Of a stretch of DNA of 64,000 nucleotides, positions 15,476-28,547 are shown in pieces. The notes below the pieces were generated by a model. It saw nothing but the letters and a program-made list of their open reading frames with translations, was not told where the DNA came from and did no database searches. Location of the stretch: the NCBI RefSeq assembly GCF_032878975.1, contig NZ_CP043875.1, positions 2,224,370-2,288,369 on the forward strand. The letters are read 5' to 3'. Numbering within the stretch: the stretch's first letter is position 1; each line of letters begins with the position of its first letter. A program made the translations under genes and the position numbers. The DNA comes from Methanoplanus sp. FWC-SCC4. Its GTDB lineage: Archaea; Halobacteriota; Methanomicrobia; Methanomicrobiales; Methanomicrobiaceae.

Positions 15476-16845
15476 CAGGATTTCGGGGTGCGGGAAAGAC
15501 GGCGGTCGGGAAGATGCTTTCCGAAGCACTGGAAGTTCCGTTTATCGATACCGATTCCGAGATAGAGGAGAGGACGGGGAGAAAAATCCCTGCCATCTTT
15601 GAAGAGAGTGGAGAGGAGGCATTCAGGGAGATAGAAAGCCGGGTGATAGCCTCCCTTCCAAAGAGCGATCTGGTTGTCGCAACAGGCGGAGGTGCGGTTC
15701 TTTTTGATGAAAATGTCCGAAATATGAAGGAAAATTCAATTGTTGTATTTCTTGACGTTTCTGCCGATGTATCCTATGAGCGAACCTGCAGGGGCAACCG
15801 CCCTCCCCTGACCAATAAAGATCCAAAAGATGAGATTGAATTTTTAATATCAAAAAGAAGGCCGGCATACATTAGATCGTCTGATTTCTGCACTGATGCA
15901 TCAGGCAGTCCGGCGGAAGTCTCCGGAAGAGTTCTTGAAATTGTCCGTCCGGGTGAGGAGAAGGCGGTTTCAAGGGCACAGGCTGCGGAAAAGATTGTAT
16001 CCTCCGGCGGAGGCATTCCTGACTATTATGTATGTTCGGCATCGGGCTTTCTGCTTGAAAACCCGAACGGAATTTTATGTGCAATTGCCGGAAATCCCTG
16101 CCTTCACAGCAAGAGTCCGGTTATTTACAACAGTCTTTTTGAAAAGTGCGGTATCTGCGGGCATTACACATATCTCTGGAAGGATAATGCGGATGATGTG
16201 ATAAAAGCGATAAATTCGCTTGGTATGAGAGGAGTTTCTGTGACAATTCCATTTAAGGAGGATGTCCTTCCTAATCTTGACTATGTGGATGGCCATGCAG
16301 AATCAATAGGTGCGGTGAACACTATTGTCAGTTCATGCGGCGGCCTTTACGGATACAACACCGACTGGCTTGGCGTTAAAAGACCTCTTGAGAATATGGG
16401 TGATTTTGGGAAAAAGGCTGTTGTGCTTGGCACGGGGGGGGCTTCAAGGGCCTGTATCTACGCACTAATTTCACTTGGGATGGAGGTTTATGTCCTTGGC
16501 AGAGATGCATCAAAGGCCAGGGCCCTTTCAGAGAATTTTGGCTGCCTTTATGGCTCATTTGATGATTTCGATTCGATATGTCCGGATGTTTTGGTAAATG
16601 CAACTCCTGTGGGGATGGAGGAGTTTAAAGGAACGATTATTAAAAAAGAGCAGCTGAAAGAGGATATGATTGTGTTTGACCTGGTTTACACACCTGCTGA
16701 GACCGAACTTTTAGTTAATGCAGGGTCTCTGGGCTGCCGGACTATTGCGGGAACAGAGATGTTTGTCTATCAGGCAGTGGAGCAGTTTTACCTTATAACA
16801 GGAGTAAGGGTTGATGCGGATTTGGTAAGGGAGCTGGTTTTGTGA
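15466..16845 (+). CDS. aroKE: Shikimate kinase-shikimate dehydrogenase fusion
   Basis: A 459-residue fusion. Residues 1-165 are a bacterial-type shikimate kinase: P-loop GFRGAGKT (K11), DTDSEIEERTGR, TGGGAVL and the lid arginine in GNRPPL. Residues about 200-459 are AroE, reducing 3-dehydroshikimate with NADPH: HSKSPVIYNSLF, VTIPFKED with the catalytic lysine, GYNTDWLG and the nucleotide loop GTGGASRA. Most archaea use an unrelated GHMP-type shikimate kinase, so this points to a bacterial origin of the kinase part. The start is unclear. GTG at 15466 overlaps aroA by 10 bases but lies 16 bases from GGAGG (15445-15449), while ATT at 15457 would be 7 bases away and give IRRVVLTGF. Confidence 0.9.
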   Translation: MVLTGFRGAGKTAVGKMLSEALEVPFIDTDSEIEERTGRKIPAIFEESGEEAFREIESRVIASLPKSDLVVATGGGAVLFDENVRNMKENSIVVFLDVSADVSYERTCRGNRPPLTNKDPKDEIEFLISKRRPAYIRSSDFCTDASGSPAEVSGRVLEIVRPGEEKAVSRAQAAEKIVSSGGGIPDYYVCSASGFLLENPNGILCAIAGNPCLHSKSPVIYNSLFEKCGICGHYTYLWKDNADDVIKAINSLGMRGVSVTIPFKEDVLPNLDYVDGHAESIGAVNTIVSSCGGLYGYNTDWLGVKRPLENMGDFGKKAVVLGTGGASRACIYALISLGMEVYVLGRDASKARALSENFGCLYGSFDDFDSICPDVLVNATPVGMEEFKGTIIKKEQLKEDMIVFDLVYTPAETELLVNAGSLGCRTIAGTEMFVYQAVEQFYLITGVRVDADLVRELVL

Positions 16846-17840
16846 ATACTTTTGGAAGATATTTCAGGTGCACTTCGTTTGGTGAGAGTCACGGAAAGGC
16901 ACTTGGTGTTGTTATAGACGGGTGTCCTCCCGGTATTGAACTTTCAGAGTCAGATCTGATGCCTTTTATTGAGAGGAGAAGGCCGGGGAAGAGTGCTCTT
17001 TCAACGCCGCGGATTGAAAGTGATATTCCTGAGATTTTATCAGGAGTGTTTGAAGGCAGGACAACCGGAATGCCGGTTGCTGTTTTGGTTTATAACAGGG
17101 GGCACATAAGCGGGGATTACGATTCCCTGAAGGATTTATTCCGGCCCGGACATGCTGATTTTACTTATCAGCACAGATACGGACGGCGTGATTTCAGGGG
17201 GGGAGGCAGGAGTTCGGGCAGGGAGACAGTTTCGAGGGTCCTTGCAGGAGGGGTTGCCATGAAATTTCTCGAAAAGTACGGGATCTTTGTTTCGGCTGAA
17301 ATTATTGAGATTCACGGAGAAAGGGATCCGGTGAGGTTTGAGGATGAGATTCTTTCTGCAAAGGCAGCGGGGGATTCAGTCGGGGGAATTGTTGAAATCC
17401 GTGCCTCCGGCTGTCCCGTTGGTCTTGGAAGTCCGGTTTTTGGGAAACTTGATTCTGAGATTGCGTCTGCAATGATGTCTGTCGGATCTGTTAAGGGAGT
17501 TGAGATTGGGGACGGTTTTGAGGCATCGAAGAAGTTTGGAAGTGAAAACAATGACGAAATGGACAGTTCGGGATTTTTAAGCAACCATGCCGGTGGAATA
17601 CTCGGTGGAATATCGACAGGTGAGGATATTGTTGTGAGAATTGCTGTAAAACCGACTCCTTCGGTTGAAAAAGAGCAGAAAACTGTTGATACTGCCGGTG
17701 ATGAGAGAGTAATTTCAGTAGGCGGCAGGCATGACCCCTGTATTGTGCCGAGGGTTGTTGTTGTTGCGGAGTGTATGCTTGCGCTTGTTCTTGCAGATGC
17801 GCTGATTGGATCGCGGTGTCTGATGCGTGATTGTGAGTAA
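16842..17840 (+). CDS. aroC: Chorismate synthase
   Basis: A 332-residue chorismate synthase, the FMN-dependent last step of the shikimate pathway. Diagnostic segments are FRCTSFGESHGKALG at the N-terminus, PGHADFTYQHRYGRRDFRGGGR in the middle (GHADFTYQ with the conserved histidine) and the C-terminal RHDPCIVPR. It begins with GTG at 16842, overlapping the stop of the previous gene by 4 bases, and is the last gene of the operon. An AT-rich run follows the stop. Confidence 0.94.
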   Translation: MNTFGRYFRCTSFGESHGKALGVVIDGCPPGIELSESDLMPFIERRRPGKSALSTPRIESDIPEILSGVFEGRTTGMPVAVLVYNRGHISGDYDSLKDLFRPGHADFTYQHRYGRRDFRGGGRSSGRETVSRVLAGGVAMKFLEKYGIFVSAEIIEIHGERDPVRFEDEILSAKAAGDSVGGIVEIRASGCPVGLGSPVFGKLDSEIASAMMSVGSVKGVEIGDGFEASKKFGSENNDEMDSSGFLSNHAGGILGGISTGEDIVVRIAVKPTPSVEKEQKTVDTAGDERVISVGGRHDPCIVPRVVVVAECMLALVLADALIGSRCLMRDCE

Positions 17841-17995
17841 AAAAATAATTTTTTAATTTTGAAATCTGTTCTATGAGTGTCTCTCCCCGCATCATGTTTT
17901 GCGCGTATGATCAATCTCCATCAAAATACCGGCAATATGACGTTATTTTTTCAGCGACCCCCCTTTTGTTGAACCCATGAGCCCTGTTTTTTGCC

Positions 17996-18007
17996 AACCT
18001 TTATATG
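17996..18007 (+). promoter_or_regulatory. TATA box of the rRNA operon
   Basis: AACCTTTATATG precedes the 16S gene by about 350 bases. Transcription would start near 18027, giving a leader of roughly 330 bases that holds a small CACGC/GCGTG hairpin (18053-18068) and the 5' arm of the 16S processing stem. No other feature was seen between 17841 and 18359. Confidence 0.5.
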
Positions 18008-18252
18008 TCACGGAAGACCACTTTGTAAGGCCGAAGTATTCCGGATACAAAGCACGCAACGAAGCGTGATTTGAAATCGCGGGGAATATCTACGGAGAAA
18101 AAAGATGTGTGGATTAATATGCTAAGCATGTTTGTTCCCGTCTTTCTCTGAGAACGAAACAACAGGGTTTATATGTGAATAAATCCCATGTTGTTATCTC
18201 GATTCTTTAATGGAGAGCCAAAACCACTCGGATGGGAGTGTTGGTTCTGACG

Positions 18253-18291
18253 TTGGCATTGGCAATGCGGAAATTTGTTTAATAACCGCTA
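18253..18291 (+). other. 16S pre-rRNA processing stem, 5' arm
   Basis: TTTGTTTAATAACCGCTA (18274-18291) is perfectly complementary to 19851-19868 downstream of 16S. TTGGCATTGGCAAT (18253-18266) pairs with 19876-19889 with one mismatch. The unpaired bases between the two helices form the bulges expected of an archaeal bulge-helix-bulge site cut by the tRNA splicing endonuclease. Confidence 0.8.
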
Positions 18292-18359
18292 ATTCCTTTT
18301 GTGAATGAAATTACAAAAATAACGATAGTGTGCCGAAGTGAAACGTATCTTCAAAATTA

Positions 18360-19827
<1,468 letters not shown>

Positions 19828-19850
19828 AATGAAATCCAAAAGGATGTGAA

Positions 19851-19889
19851 TAGCGGTTATTAAACAAACTGTAAAATTGCCAATGTCAA
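19851..19889 (+). other. 16S pre-rRNA processing stem, 3' arm
   Basis: This is the complement of the 5' arm at 18253-18291: TAGCGGTTATTAAACAAA at 19851-19868 and ATTGCCAATGTCAA at 19876-19889. It closes the 16S stem between the 16S 3' end and the spacer tRNA. Confidence 0.8.
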
Positions 19890-19909
19890 TACGAATATAA
19901 GAGAAAGTC

Positions 19910-19982
19910 GGGCTCATAGCTCAGCTGGAAGAGCGCGGCGTTTGCAACGCCGAGGCCAGGGGTTCAAATCCCCTTGGGTCCA
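19910..19982 (+). tRNA. tRNA-Ala (TGC)
   Basis: A 73-base cloverleaf in the 16S-23S spacer. The acceptor GGGCTCA pairs with TGGGTCC, the D loop contains AGCTGGAAGAGC, the anticodon loop TTTGCAA between CGGCG and CGCCG gives anticodon TGC, and the T arm is AGGGG/CCCCT around TTCAAAT. The discriminator is A and CCA is not encoded. Spacer tRNA-Ala is the usual arrangement in Euryarchaeota. Confidence 0.96.
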
Positions 19983-20124
19983 CTTAAAAACGAGTTACTT
20001 TCGGTAACTGGTTTTTACCGATGCACCCGGAAATGTGAATTACCGGGGAAGGACTGAGAGTCATTTACGGCGACGCAAGTGACTCTGTGATGTCATGTAT
20101 AGGACGTATACACAAGACGTTAAA

Positions 20125-20140
20125 TGGATTTTAGCGGTTA
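20125..20140 (+). other. 23S pre-rRNA processing stem, 5' arm
   Basis: TGGATTTTAGCGGTTA pairs with TAACCGTTAAAGTCCA at 23075-23090, allowing two G-T wobbles. It forms the stem that brackets 23S. Confidence 0.7.
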
Positions 20141-20150
20141 AACCGATAAT

Positions 20151-23067
<2,917 letters not shown>

Positions 23068-23074
23068 AAAGGAA

Positions 23075-23090
23075 TAACCGTTAAAGTCCA
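23075..23090 (+). other. 23S pre-rRNA processing stem, 3' arm
   Basis: TAACCGTTAAAGTCCA is complementary to the 5' arm at 20125-20140 and closes the 23S stem just before the tRNA-Cys gene. Confidence 0.7.
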
Positions 23091-23119
23091 GACGAAATCT
23101 TGTGTATACAGTCCTTATG

Positions 23120-23191
23120 GCCAAGGTGGCGGAGCGGCCACGCGGTCGCCTGCAGAGCGACTACACCCCGGTTCAAGTCCGGGCCTTGGCT
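23120..23191 (+). tRNA. tRNA-Cys (GCA)
   Basis: A 72-base cloverleaf between 23S and 5S. The acceptor GCCAAGG pairs with CCTTGGC, the anticodon stem GTCGC/GCGAC encloses CTGCAGA with anticodon GCA, and the discriminator is T, as expected for cysteine tRNA. CCA is not encoded. A distal tRNA-Cys is known from many euryarchaeal rRNA operons. Confidence 0.96.
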
Positions 23192-23285
23192 TCGCGAAAT
23201 TGTTTCGTAAGAAACTATGAGCGTGCAGGAAATTTTCTCCGGAAAATTTCCGAACCCGAAATTCCCTTTGGGAATGAGGGATTCA

Positions 23286-23405
23286 ATTGCGGCCATAGCA
23301 GTGGGGCAACACCCGGACTCATTTCGAACCCGGCAGTTAAGCCCACTTACGTAGGACGTTGTACTGAGATACGAGAGTTCTCGGGAACCGTCCAACGCTG
23401 CAATT
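23286..23405 (+). rRNA. rrf: 5S ribosomal RNA
   Basis: About 120 bases. The terminal stem pairs AATTGCGGC with GCTGCAATT. The internal sequence CCCGGACTCATTTCGAACCC with AAGCCCACTTACGT is typical of 5S. T-rich sequence from about 23427 probably ends the operon. The remaining gap to 23727 is AT-rich with no recognisable gene. Confidence 0.93.
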
Positions 23406-23726
23406 GTTCTGCTAGAAGATTTGAGTCTTTTTTGTTAAGTTTTTTTAATTGTAGTGCAAACTTTTGTAAAATTAGTCTTGGTTTTTAATTTTGTAGTGTG
23501 AGCTATGTTAAATAAATGTGATCGCACATTGCTTAAAATTTAGTTTAACAAAGATTTTGATTTTAAAAATTGTATCCGAACAGAATAAATTTTTATTCAG
23601 CATTTATTTAATGACTATTTAAAAAAAATAAAATGAACCGGTCAGGATATAAGATGATATAAAAAAAAGGAATAATCGACTAATATTAAATTATACCTTT
23701 AATATGTGGCGCAATTAAAATCCTAA

Positions 23727-23740
23727 CTTATATATATGCT
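23727..23740 (+). promoter_or_regulatory. TATA box of the carbonic anhydrase gene
   Basis: ACTTATATATATGC lies about 36-49 bases ahead of the ATG at 23776. GAGGT at 23763-23767 is the ribosome-binding site. Confidence 0.55.
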
Positions 23741-23775
23741 TCTTTTAGAGTATTCAACAGTAGAGGTTAGGTATA

Positions 23776-24357
23776 ATGGTAGAGAAACTACTGGAAGGAA
23801 ACGAATATTTTTTAAAAGAAGATTTTGAAAAGAACAGAGATCATTATGGCAACCTTGCAGAGGGACAGAGTCCTTATGCACTTGTGATCGGTTGTTCGGA
23901 TTCACGTGTAAATATCGAAAGGATATTTGGTGCAGAGATGGGTGAAATATTTGTCCACAGAAATATTGGGAACATAGTTGCAGAAGATGATCCCAATCTG
24001 GGGACAGTCCTTGAATATGCAATCGGTCACCTTGGTGTAGGATATGTAATAGTATGTGGTCATTCCGAATGTGGTGCAATGAAGGCATTAATGGGAGAAG
24101 GTCATGGAGATTATATTCCCGGATGGCTTGAACATGCAAAGGAAGCAAAACAATATGTTGACAGCCTGAATCTCCCCGAGGATACCGAGGAAGATAAAAA
24201 AGGAAAGTTGACAGAACTTGAAAAAGCAAATATCAAACTTCAGGTTAGAAACCTTCGTTCATATGCCTTTGTAAAAGATGCCGAGGAGAAGGGCGATATT
24301 GTAATTAAAGGTCTTTATTATTATCTTGAAAACGGAAACGTGGAAGAGATTGAATAA
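23776..24357 (+). CDS. Beta-class carbonic anhydrase
   Basis: A 193-residue enzyme for reversible hydration of CO2. The zinc ligands of the plant-type beta class are visible: C40 in GCSDSR with its D42-R44 dyad, then H96 and C99 in CGHSECG. The length and the order of motifs (GCSDSR, then HRNIGN, then CGHSECGA) are standard. In a methanogen it would supply CO2/bicarbonate for methanogenesis and carboxylation. It is monocistronic and convergent with a permease gene, with a shared terminator hairpin between. Confidence 0.93.
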   Translation: MVEKLLEGNEYFLKEDFEKNRDHYGNLAEGQSPYALVIGCSDSRVNIERIFGAEMGEIFVHRNIGNIVAEDDPNLGTVLEYAIGHLGVGYVIVCGHSECGAMKALMGEGHGDYIPGWLEHAKEAKQYVDSLNLPEDTEEDKKGKLTELEKANIKLQVRNLRSYAFVKDAEEKGDIVIKGLYYYLENGNVEEIE

Positions 24358-24384
24358 AATTATTTTTGATTTTTTTTATTTTGG

Positions 24385-24408
24385 GATAATGCCTGCAATG
24401 GCATTATC
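24385..24408. terminator. Bidirectional terminator hairpin
   Basis: GATAATGCC and GGCATTATC form a perfect 9-pair stem with loop TGCAAT, centred between the convergent carbonic anhydrase and NCS2 permease genes. AT-rich runs on both sides fit termination in either direction. Confidence 0.65.
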
Positions 24409-24413
24409 AATAA

Positions 24414-25712
24414 TTAATTTTTATCTCCTTTTTTGCTGTATATCAGATGTTCCATAAGAATAACTGCAATAACACCGATTACAAAACCGTTTGATATTAC
24501 AGGCTGAAGTATTCCTGGGAAAGAAGCCGTTATTTCATGTGGTATTGTCGATGTGATTGCACCGAGTATTACCGGAAGACCTACAATAATCCCTGAATCA
24601 AAGTCAAAAACCGGTTTATTTTCACTTTTGAAAAATACATGCATTGAAGCTGAAAACATGGCAGCCATAACATAAATCAAAAGACACCCGATGACAGGAG
24701 TGGGTATCTGGGCCATCAGTGAAGTTATTTGCGGGACAAGTCCGGCGACTACAAGAAATCCGGCAGCTGGAATTAGTGTCCATTTTGAAGCACATTTGCT
24801 GTCTAAAATAATACCGGCACTTGTTGAATAATTAACCCCCCCGATCACTCCTGAAATACCTGAAATAATGTTTACAACACCGGTTGCAACGACCCCTCTC
24901 CTGAACCGTCCCTCCATATTTGTATCGCCGAGAACTTCACCGATTCCTTTTATAGACCCTATATCGTTAATCAGCAGAGCGAAGTAGCATATTATAAAGG
25001 ATATCAAAACACCGGGCTCAATAACGATTGCTTTTGTAAAACCTGTCAGAATACCCGTATCAGGCAGTCCTGAGACAAGAGTGAACTCAAATGGAAAAAT
25101 GAGTGCATATATTATTGTTCCAAAAACAATCACCCAGAGGAGCAAAGTTGTCTGGAAAAAACCCTTTAAAAATCTGTTTGCAGCAAATATGCTCATTATC
25201 AGAATCAATGAAAAAATAAAGGATTCAAGAGGCCCTGCACCAGTACCGGAATTCACACCTGTTAACAGGTCCGTTATGGTCGGTATCATTGTAAATACCA
25301 CAAGAAGCAAAACGACAGTGACTACCCTTTCTGTAAAAAGTCTGCTTATGTGGATTAAAAGACCGGTTGAACCGGCAATTACACCCAGAATTCCGCCAAT
25401 AAGGATTGAGGAATATATGGCATCGGTTGAAAAAGCCTGGGAAGAAAGAATACCAATTAAAAGAACAGTAGCAGGCCCGAAAATTACCGGAAGCCTGTGT
25501 CCGGCAATGACCTGAAGAACAACTGCAAAGGCTGTTACCAAAAGAAGCTTCTGAATATAATATACCTCCTCAGAAGGAGTTGAGTAGTGAAGTGTGGAGA
25601 CAACGACACCAAGAATAATCACATATGATATCAACACTGCTGCCCATTGCATTCCTGATGACAGAGAGTATCCAAGAGGAGGCTTTTCTTCCGGTCCGTA
25701 TATAAAGTCCAT
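24414..25712 (-). CDS. NCS2-family nucleobase permease (uracil/xanthine type)
   Basis: A 432-residue membrane protein with about twelve to fourteen hydrophobic segments. The family pattern includes QVIAGHRLPVIFGPATVLL near residues 68-86 and, in the second half, FALLINDIGSIKGIGEVLGD followed by GGVNYSTSAGIILDSK, which correspond to the substrate-binding repeats of UraA/xanthine permeases. It would import a nucleobase with a proton or sodium ion. The substrate cannot be set from sequence. Together with the CodB-like gene at 1874, it is the second nucleobase permease in the window. A TATA-like CTAATATAATTC lies upstream on the minus strand (about 25740-25752). Confidence 0.82.
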   Translation of the reverse strand: MDFIYGPEEKPPLGYSLSSGMQWAAVLISYVIILGVVVSTLHYSTPSEEVYYIQKLLLVTAFAVVLQVIAGHRLPVIFGPATVLLIGILSSQAFSTDAIYSSILIGGILGVIAGSTGLLIHISRLFTERVVTVVLLLVVFTMIPTITDLLTGVNSGTGAGPLESFIFSLILIMSIFAANRFLKGFFQTTLLLWVIVFGTIIYALIFPFEFTLVSGLPDTGILTGFTKAIVIEPGVLISFIICYFALLINDIGSIKGIGEVLGDTNMEGRFRRGVVATGVVNIISGISGVIGGVNYSTSAGIILDSKCASKWTLIPAAGFLVVAGLVPQITSLMAQIPTPVIGCLLIYVMAAMFSASMHVFFKSENKPVFDFDSGIIVGLPVILGAITSTIPHEITASFPGILQPVISNGFVIGVIAVILMEHLIYSKKGDKN

Positions 25713-25822
25713 GCTTTTCCGGCTTAGAGTTTCAACCCTGAATTATATTAGGGTGACTAAAAAGTATTATTTCCGGTTTCGGATTTAAATTTGAAAAAAA
25801 AATTTTAGGTTTATGAAATTCT

Positions 25823-26548
25823 TTAGTTCTCTTTTGTATCTTTTTCTTCGGTTTCTTTTGTATCGGGCTCTGAAGATTCTTCATTTGCCTCTGCTTTGGG
25901 CGCACTCTCTTTTGTGGATTCCTCTTCTGCCACTATCTCTTCAGGTATCAGATTCATTCTCTCAGCAATCTCTTCTGAGGTTTTCCCTCTTAGAGAAATA
26001 CCGGTTGCAACAAGGAATATTCCCCATACCATACTGAAAATGGAGAAAACCTGAATTATAATAATTGTACCGACGAGGGGGTACATCATAACATAAATTC
26101 CAAGAAGTACTGAGATAATTCCGGCAAAAATCAGCAGAATCTTATATCCTGTACCTGCCTTTCCGGAAAATGCCATTACAAGATTTGAAAATCCGTTCAT
26201 AAATGCCCATATGGCTATCAGGTACGTAACAAGAAGCCATGTGGAAAGAAGGCTTGTAACAATGAAAAATCCTATTATTATTCCCAAAATTCCAAGAATT
26301 ATAAGAGCTGCCGATGCACCTGCCCCTTCCCTGCTGGTAATTCCCTGGATAATGTTAATGATACTGTAAATTATTACCGCAATTCCAATGAGATATCCGG
26401 AAAATGCTACAAAATACGGCGTAAATGCATATGCAACAGCACCAATAAGGACTGCAAATAGTCCCAGAAGGACGAAAGTCCACCAGTCAGGAGTAAAATT
26501 TTTTTGAATATCAATAATTCCCTGTTCTTTATTTTCTTCAGTCATCAT
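25823..26548 (-). CDS. HdeD/DUF308-type membrane protein
   Basis: A 241-residue protein with six transmembrane helices in three pairs, containing the short repeats typical of HdeD/DUF308 (GLFAVLIGAVAYAF, ILGILGIIIGFF, IISVLLGIYVMMYP). The last 45 residues are a charged, glutamate- and lysine-rich cytoplasmic tail (EEESTKESAPKAEANEES and onward), which is unusual in length for this family. HdeD in bacteria is linked to acid resistance, but the archaeal role is unknown. It is divergent from the DUF6884-AAA operon. Its TATA box is probably GATATATACATTG near 26583-26594. Confidence 0.75.
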   Translation of the reverse strand: MMTEENKEQGIIDIQKNFTPDWWTFVLLGLFAVLIGAVAYAFTPYFVAFSGYLIGIAVIIYSIINIIQGITSREGAGASAALIILGILGIIIGFFIVTSLLSTWLLVTYLIAIWAFMNGFSNLVMAFSGKAGTGYKILLIFAGIISVLLGIYVMMYPLVGTIIIIQVFSIFSMVWGIFLVATGISLRGKTSEEIAERMNLIPEEIVAEEESTKESAPKAEANEESSEPDTKETEEKDTKEN

Positions 26549-26610
26549 TGTTCACCAAATATATGTTGCTTATTCATAATACAATGTATATATCGGTTTT
26601 CACAATTAAT

Positions 26611-26640
26611 AAGTCCTTATTTTATAAGTCCTCATTTTAT
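26611..26640 (+). repeat. Tandem 15-base repeat carrying two TATA-like boxes
   Basis: AAGTCCTTATTTTAT (26611-26625) is followed immediately by AAGTCCTCATTTTAT (26626-26640). Each copy ends in TTTTAT and continues into ATAAG or ATAAATGG, so the duplication yields two TATA-like boxes about 100-115 bases ahead of the DUF6884-AAA gene. It could form a double promoter or a regulator site. Confidence 0.6.
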
Positions 26641-26738
26641 AAATGGTCAAAATACGGTATCTTAGGCAGGATCATTCATACCGGGGAGGTTTCAGGTTCG
26701 CTACATTAATTGGGGATAAGGTCGCAAAAATATCATAA

Positions 26739-28547
26739 ATGGCGCTAAAGACCCTGCTGATCACACCTTCGGGAGATGAGAAGTTATGGGATAATGACAA
26801 GACCCTTGACAAAAACCGGTATATTAAGGCAAAGGATGCCTTTTGCGGACGCTTTGCCGGAAGAAGCCGTGAATATTCCGAGAGATTCTATAAAGGGGAC
26901 TGGGTAATTTTATCGCCCCGTTATGGGTTTGTCCTCCCAGATGAAGAGATTCAGGATTACAGTGCGAAAACATTTGCAGAATCCGGCATTGAGTACGACA
27001 CAATTCAAATAAATGCTGAATCTGACGCTCTTTTGAATTATGAAAGAGTAATTTTTCTCGGAAGCAGAAATCTTCACAGCGAGTACATTGATATCGTTTC
27101 AAAGGTTTTTTCAGACAAATGGGTTGAATATCCCCTGCTGGAATCAGAAAACAATGAGGCGATGCTTGGCCGTCTTATCGATTCACTCACCAGAAATTCA
27201 CCACTAAGATGCAACCGCACAAAAATTCAGGATATCGAAATACGCGGTCTTTTCTCAAAATATGATCACAAAATACCATTTGAAACCGAAGAAAACCTCT
27301 CAATAATAACGGCCCCGAACGGTTATGGAAAAACCACCATTCTTCGTCTTATAAGAGCGGTTTTTTCCGGAAACCTCCGTGAAATAAAGGATATTCCTTT
27401 TAATAGCGTCAAAATTACTTTTGATCTCTGTAACTGTGAAGGAACATGCAGTAAAAGAACCCTTGAGGTGGTAAAAAACGCCGGGAAGACGATTGGATCC
27501 AAACTTCCCACAGGGGATTTCTGGTCGCTCATCTTCAGAACGGTTAAAGGGAATGGTGAGGTTCTTGAATATACAGTCAATCCTGACAACTTTGATGAGG
27601 ATGAAACATCATGGGAGCTTTCAAGAATAATTCCTCCTGTTCCGGTAAAGTTTGTCTCTGCACAAAGGCTCTGGCAGAATGCGGACTCTGAGAACAGACA
27701 GGGTGATCTTCTGGCAGGGCACGGCGGCGGTGTCAGGCGAACGTACGAACTTACAATTTTAAACTATTCCGAAGACATCAGGCAGAGGATTCAGGCGATG
27801 CTTGCCGACTACGCCGCAAGCACACAGCAGCTTGACTCAACATATCCGTACAGGTATATGGATCTCTGCTATGAACTGGAATCCGGTATTTTGCCGTCTG
27901 CGGGTTCAGTCACGACCAGGCTCTCTTCTCTTCGGCTTGAGCAGAAAAAACTAAAAGATCTCGGATTTCTCTCGTACTATCCGCAGGATGCCGAAACAGG
28001 AAATATTTGTGAAGAGGATATATCAGGCGAAATCGGGGTGCTGGCCGCACTCATCCTTTATCTTGACGATGCAGAGAAGAAGTATCTCATATTCGATGAT
28101 CTGAAAAAGAAGATCGATCTTCTGCTTCAGATAATTAATTCCCTGTTTTTGACCCTTTCTTTTGAGATAAGGGCAGAAAAGGGATTTTATTTCCTGGCAA
28201 GCCCGCATGGGGCATCTTTTACGGATTTTGGGGAAGAGTTCCGGAAGGGTTATTCCTATCAGCCTGACAGTGAGCCTGTCTCTCCTGAAAGGCTCTCTTC
28301 CGGTGAACAGAATCAGCTTGTTATGTATTATGATCTGATCTTCTTTACAGATCCGGGCACTCTTGTACTGATTGACGAGCCTGAGATATCACTACATATT
28401 GTCTGGCAGAGGCAGTACCTTGACTTTATCAGGAGGATTACAAATCTCACCGGCTCAAATTTCATAATTGCGACTCACTCCCCCCAGCTAATCCACAACA
28501 ACTGGGATCTGACAACCGATCTCTCCGGAGGGGAGATTGATGGCTAA
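26739..28547 (+). CDS. DUF6884 (YaaA-like)-AAA ATPase, PARIS AriA-like
   Basis: A 602-residue two-part protein. Residues 1-135 resemble the DUF6884/YaaA-like domain: LLITPSGDEK at the start, then WVILSPRYGFVLPDEEI with a following Y, matching the W-ILS-x-x-YG-x-x-x-P pattern. Residues about 165-602 are an ABC-type AAA_15/AAA_21 ATPase with Walker A at 191-199 (APNGYGKTT, K198), LSSGEQNQ as signature near 524, Walker B LVLIDEPEISLH (D546, E547) and an H-loop IATHSPQ near 579. It overlaps the DUF4435 gene by 8 bases. ATPase plus DUF4435 is the AriA/AriB make-up of PARIS defence. AriA does not usually carry the N-terminal domain, which could be the toxic or sensing part. The defence role is inferred. 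Confidence 0.78.
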   Translation: MALKTLLITPSGDEKLWDNDKTLDKNRYIKAKDAFCGRFAGRSREYSERFYKGDWVILSPRYGFVLPDEEIQDYSAKTFAESGIEYDTIQINAESDALLNYERVIFLGSRNLHSEYIDIVSKVFSDKWVEYPLLESENNEAMLGRLIDSLTRNSPLRCNRTKIQDIEIRGLFSKYDHKIPFETEENLSIITAPNGYGKTTILRLIRAVFSGNLREIKDIPFNSVKITFDLCNCEGTCSKRTLEVVKNAGKTIGSKLPTGDFWSLIFRTVKGNGEVLEYTVNPDNFDEDETSWELSRIIPPVPVKFVSAQRLWQNADSENRQGDLLAGHGGGVRRTYELTILNYSEDIRQRIQAMLADYAASTQQLDSTYPYRYMDLCYELESGILPSAGSVTTRLSSLRLEQKKLKDLGFLSYYPQDAETGNICEEDISGEIGVLAALILYLDDAEKKYLIFDDLKKKIDLLLQIINSLFLTLSFEIRAEKGFYFLASPHGASFTDFGEEFRKGYSYQPDSEPVSPERLSSGEQNQLVMYYDLIFFTDPGTLVLIDEPEISLHIVWQRQYLDFIRRITNLTGSNFIIATHSPQLIHNNWDLTTDLSGGEIDG

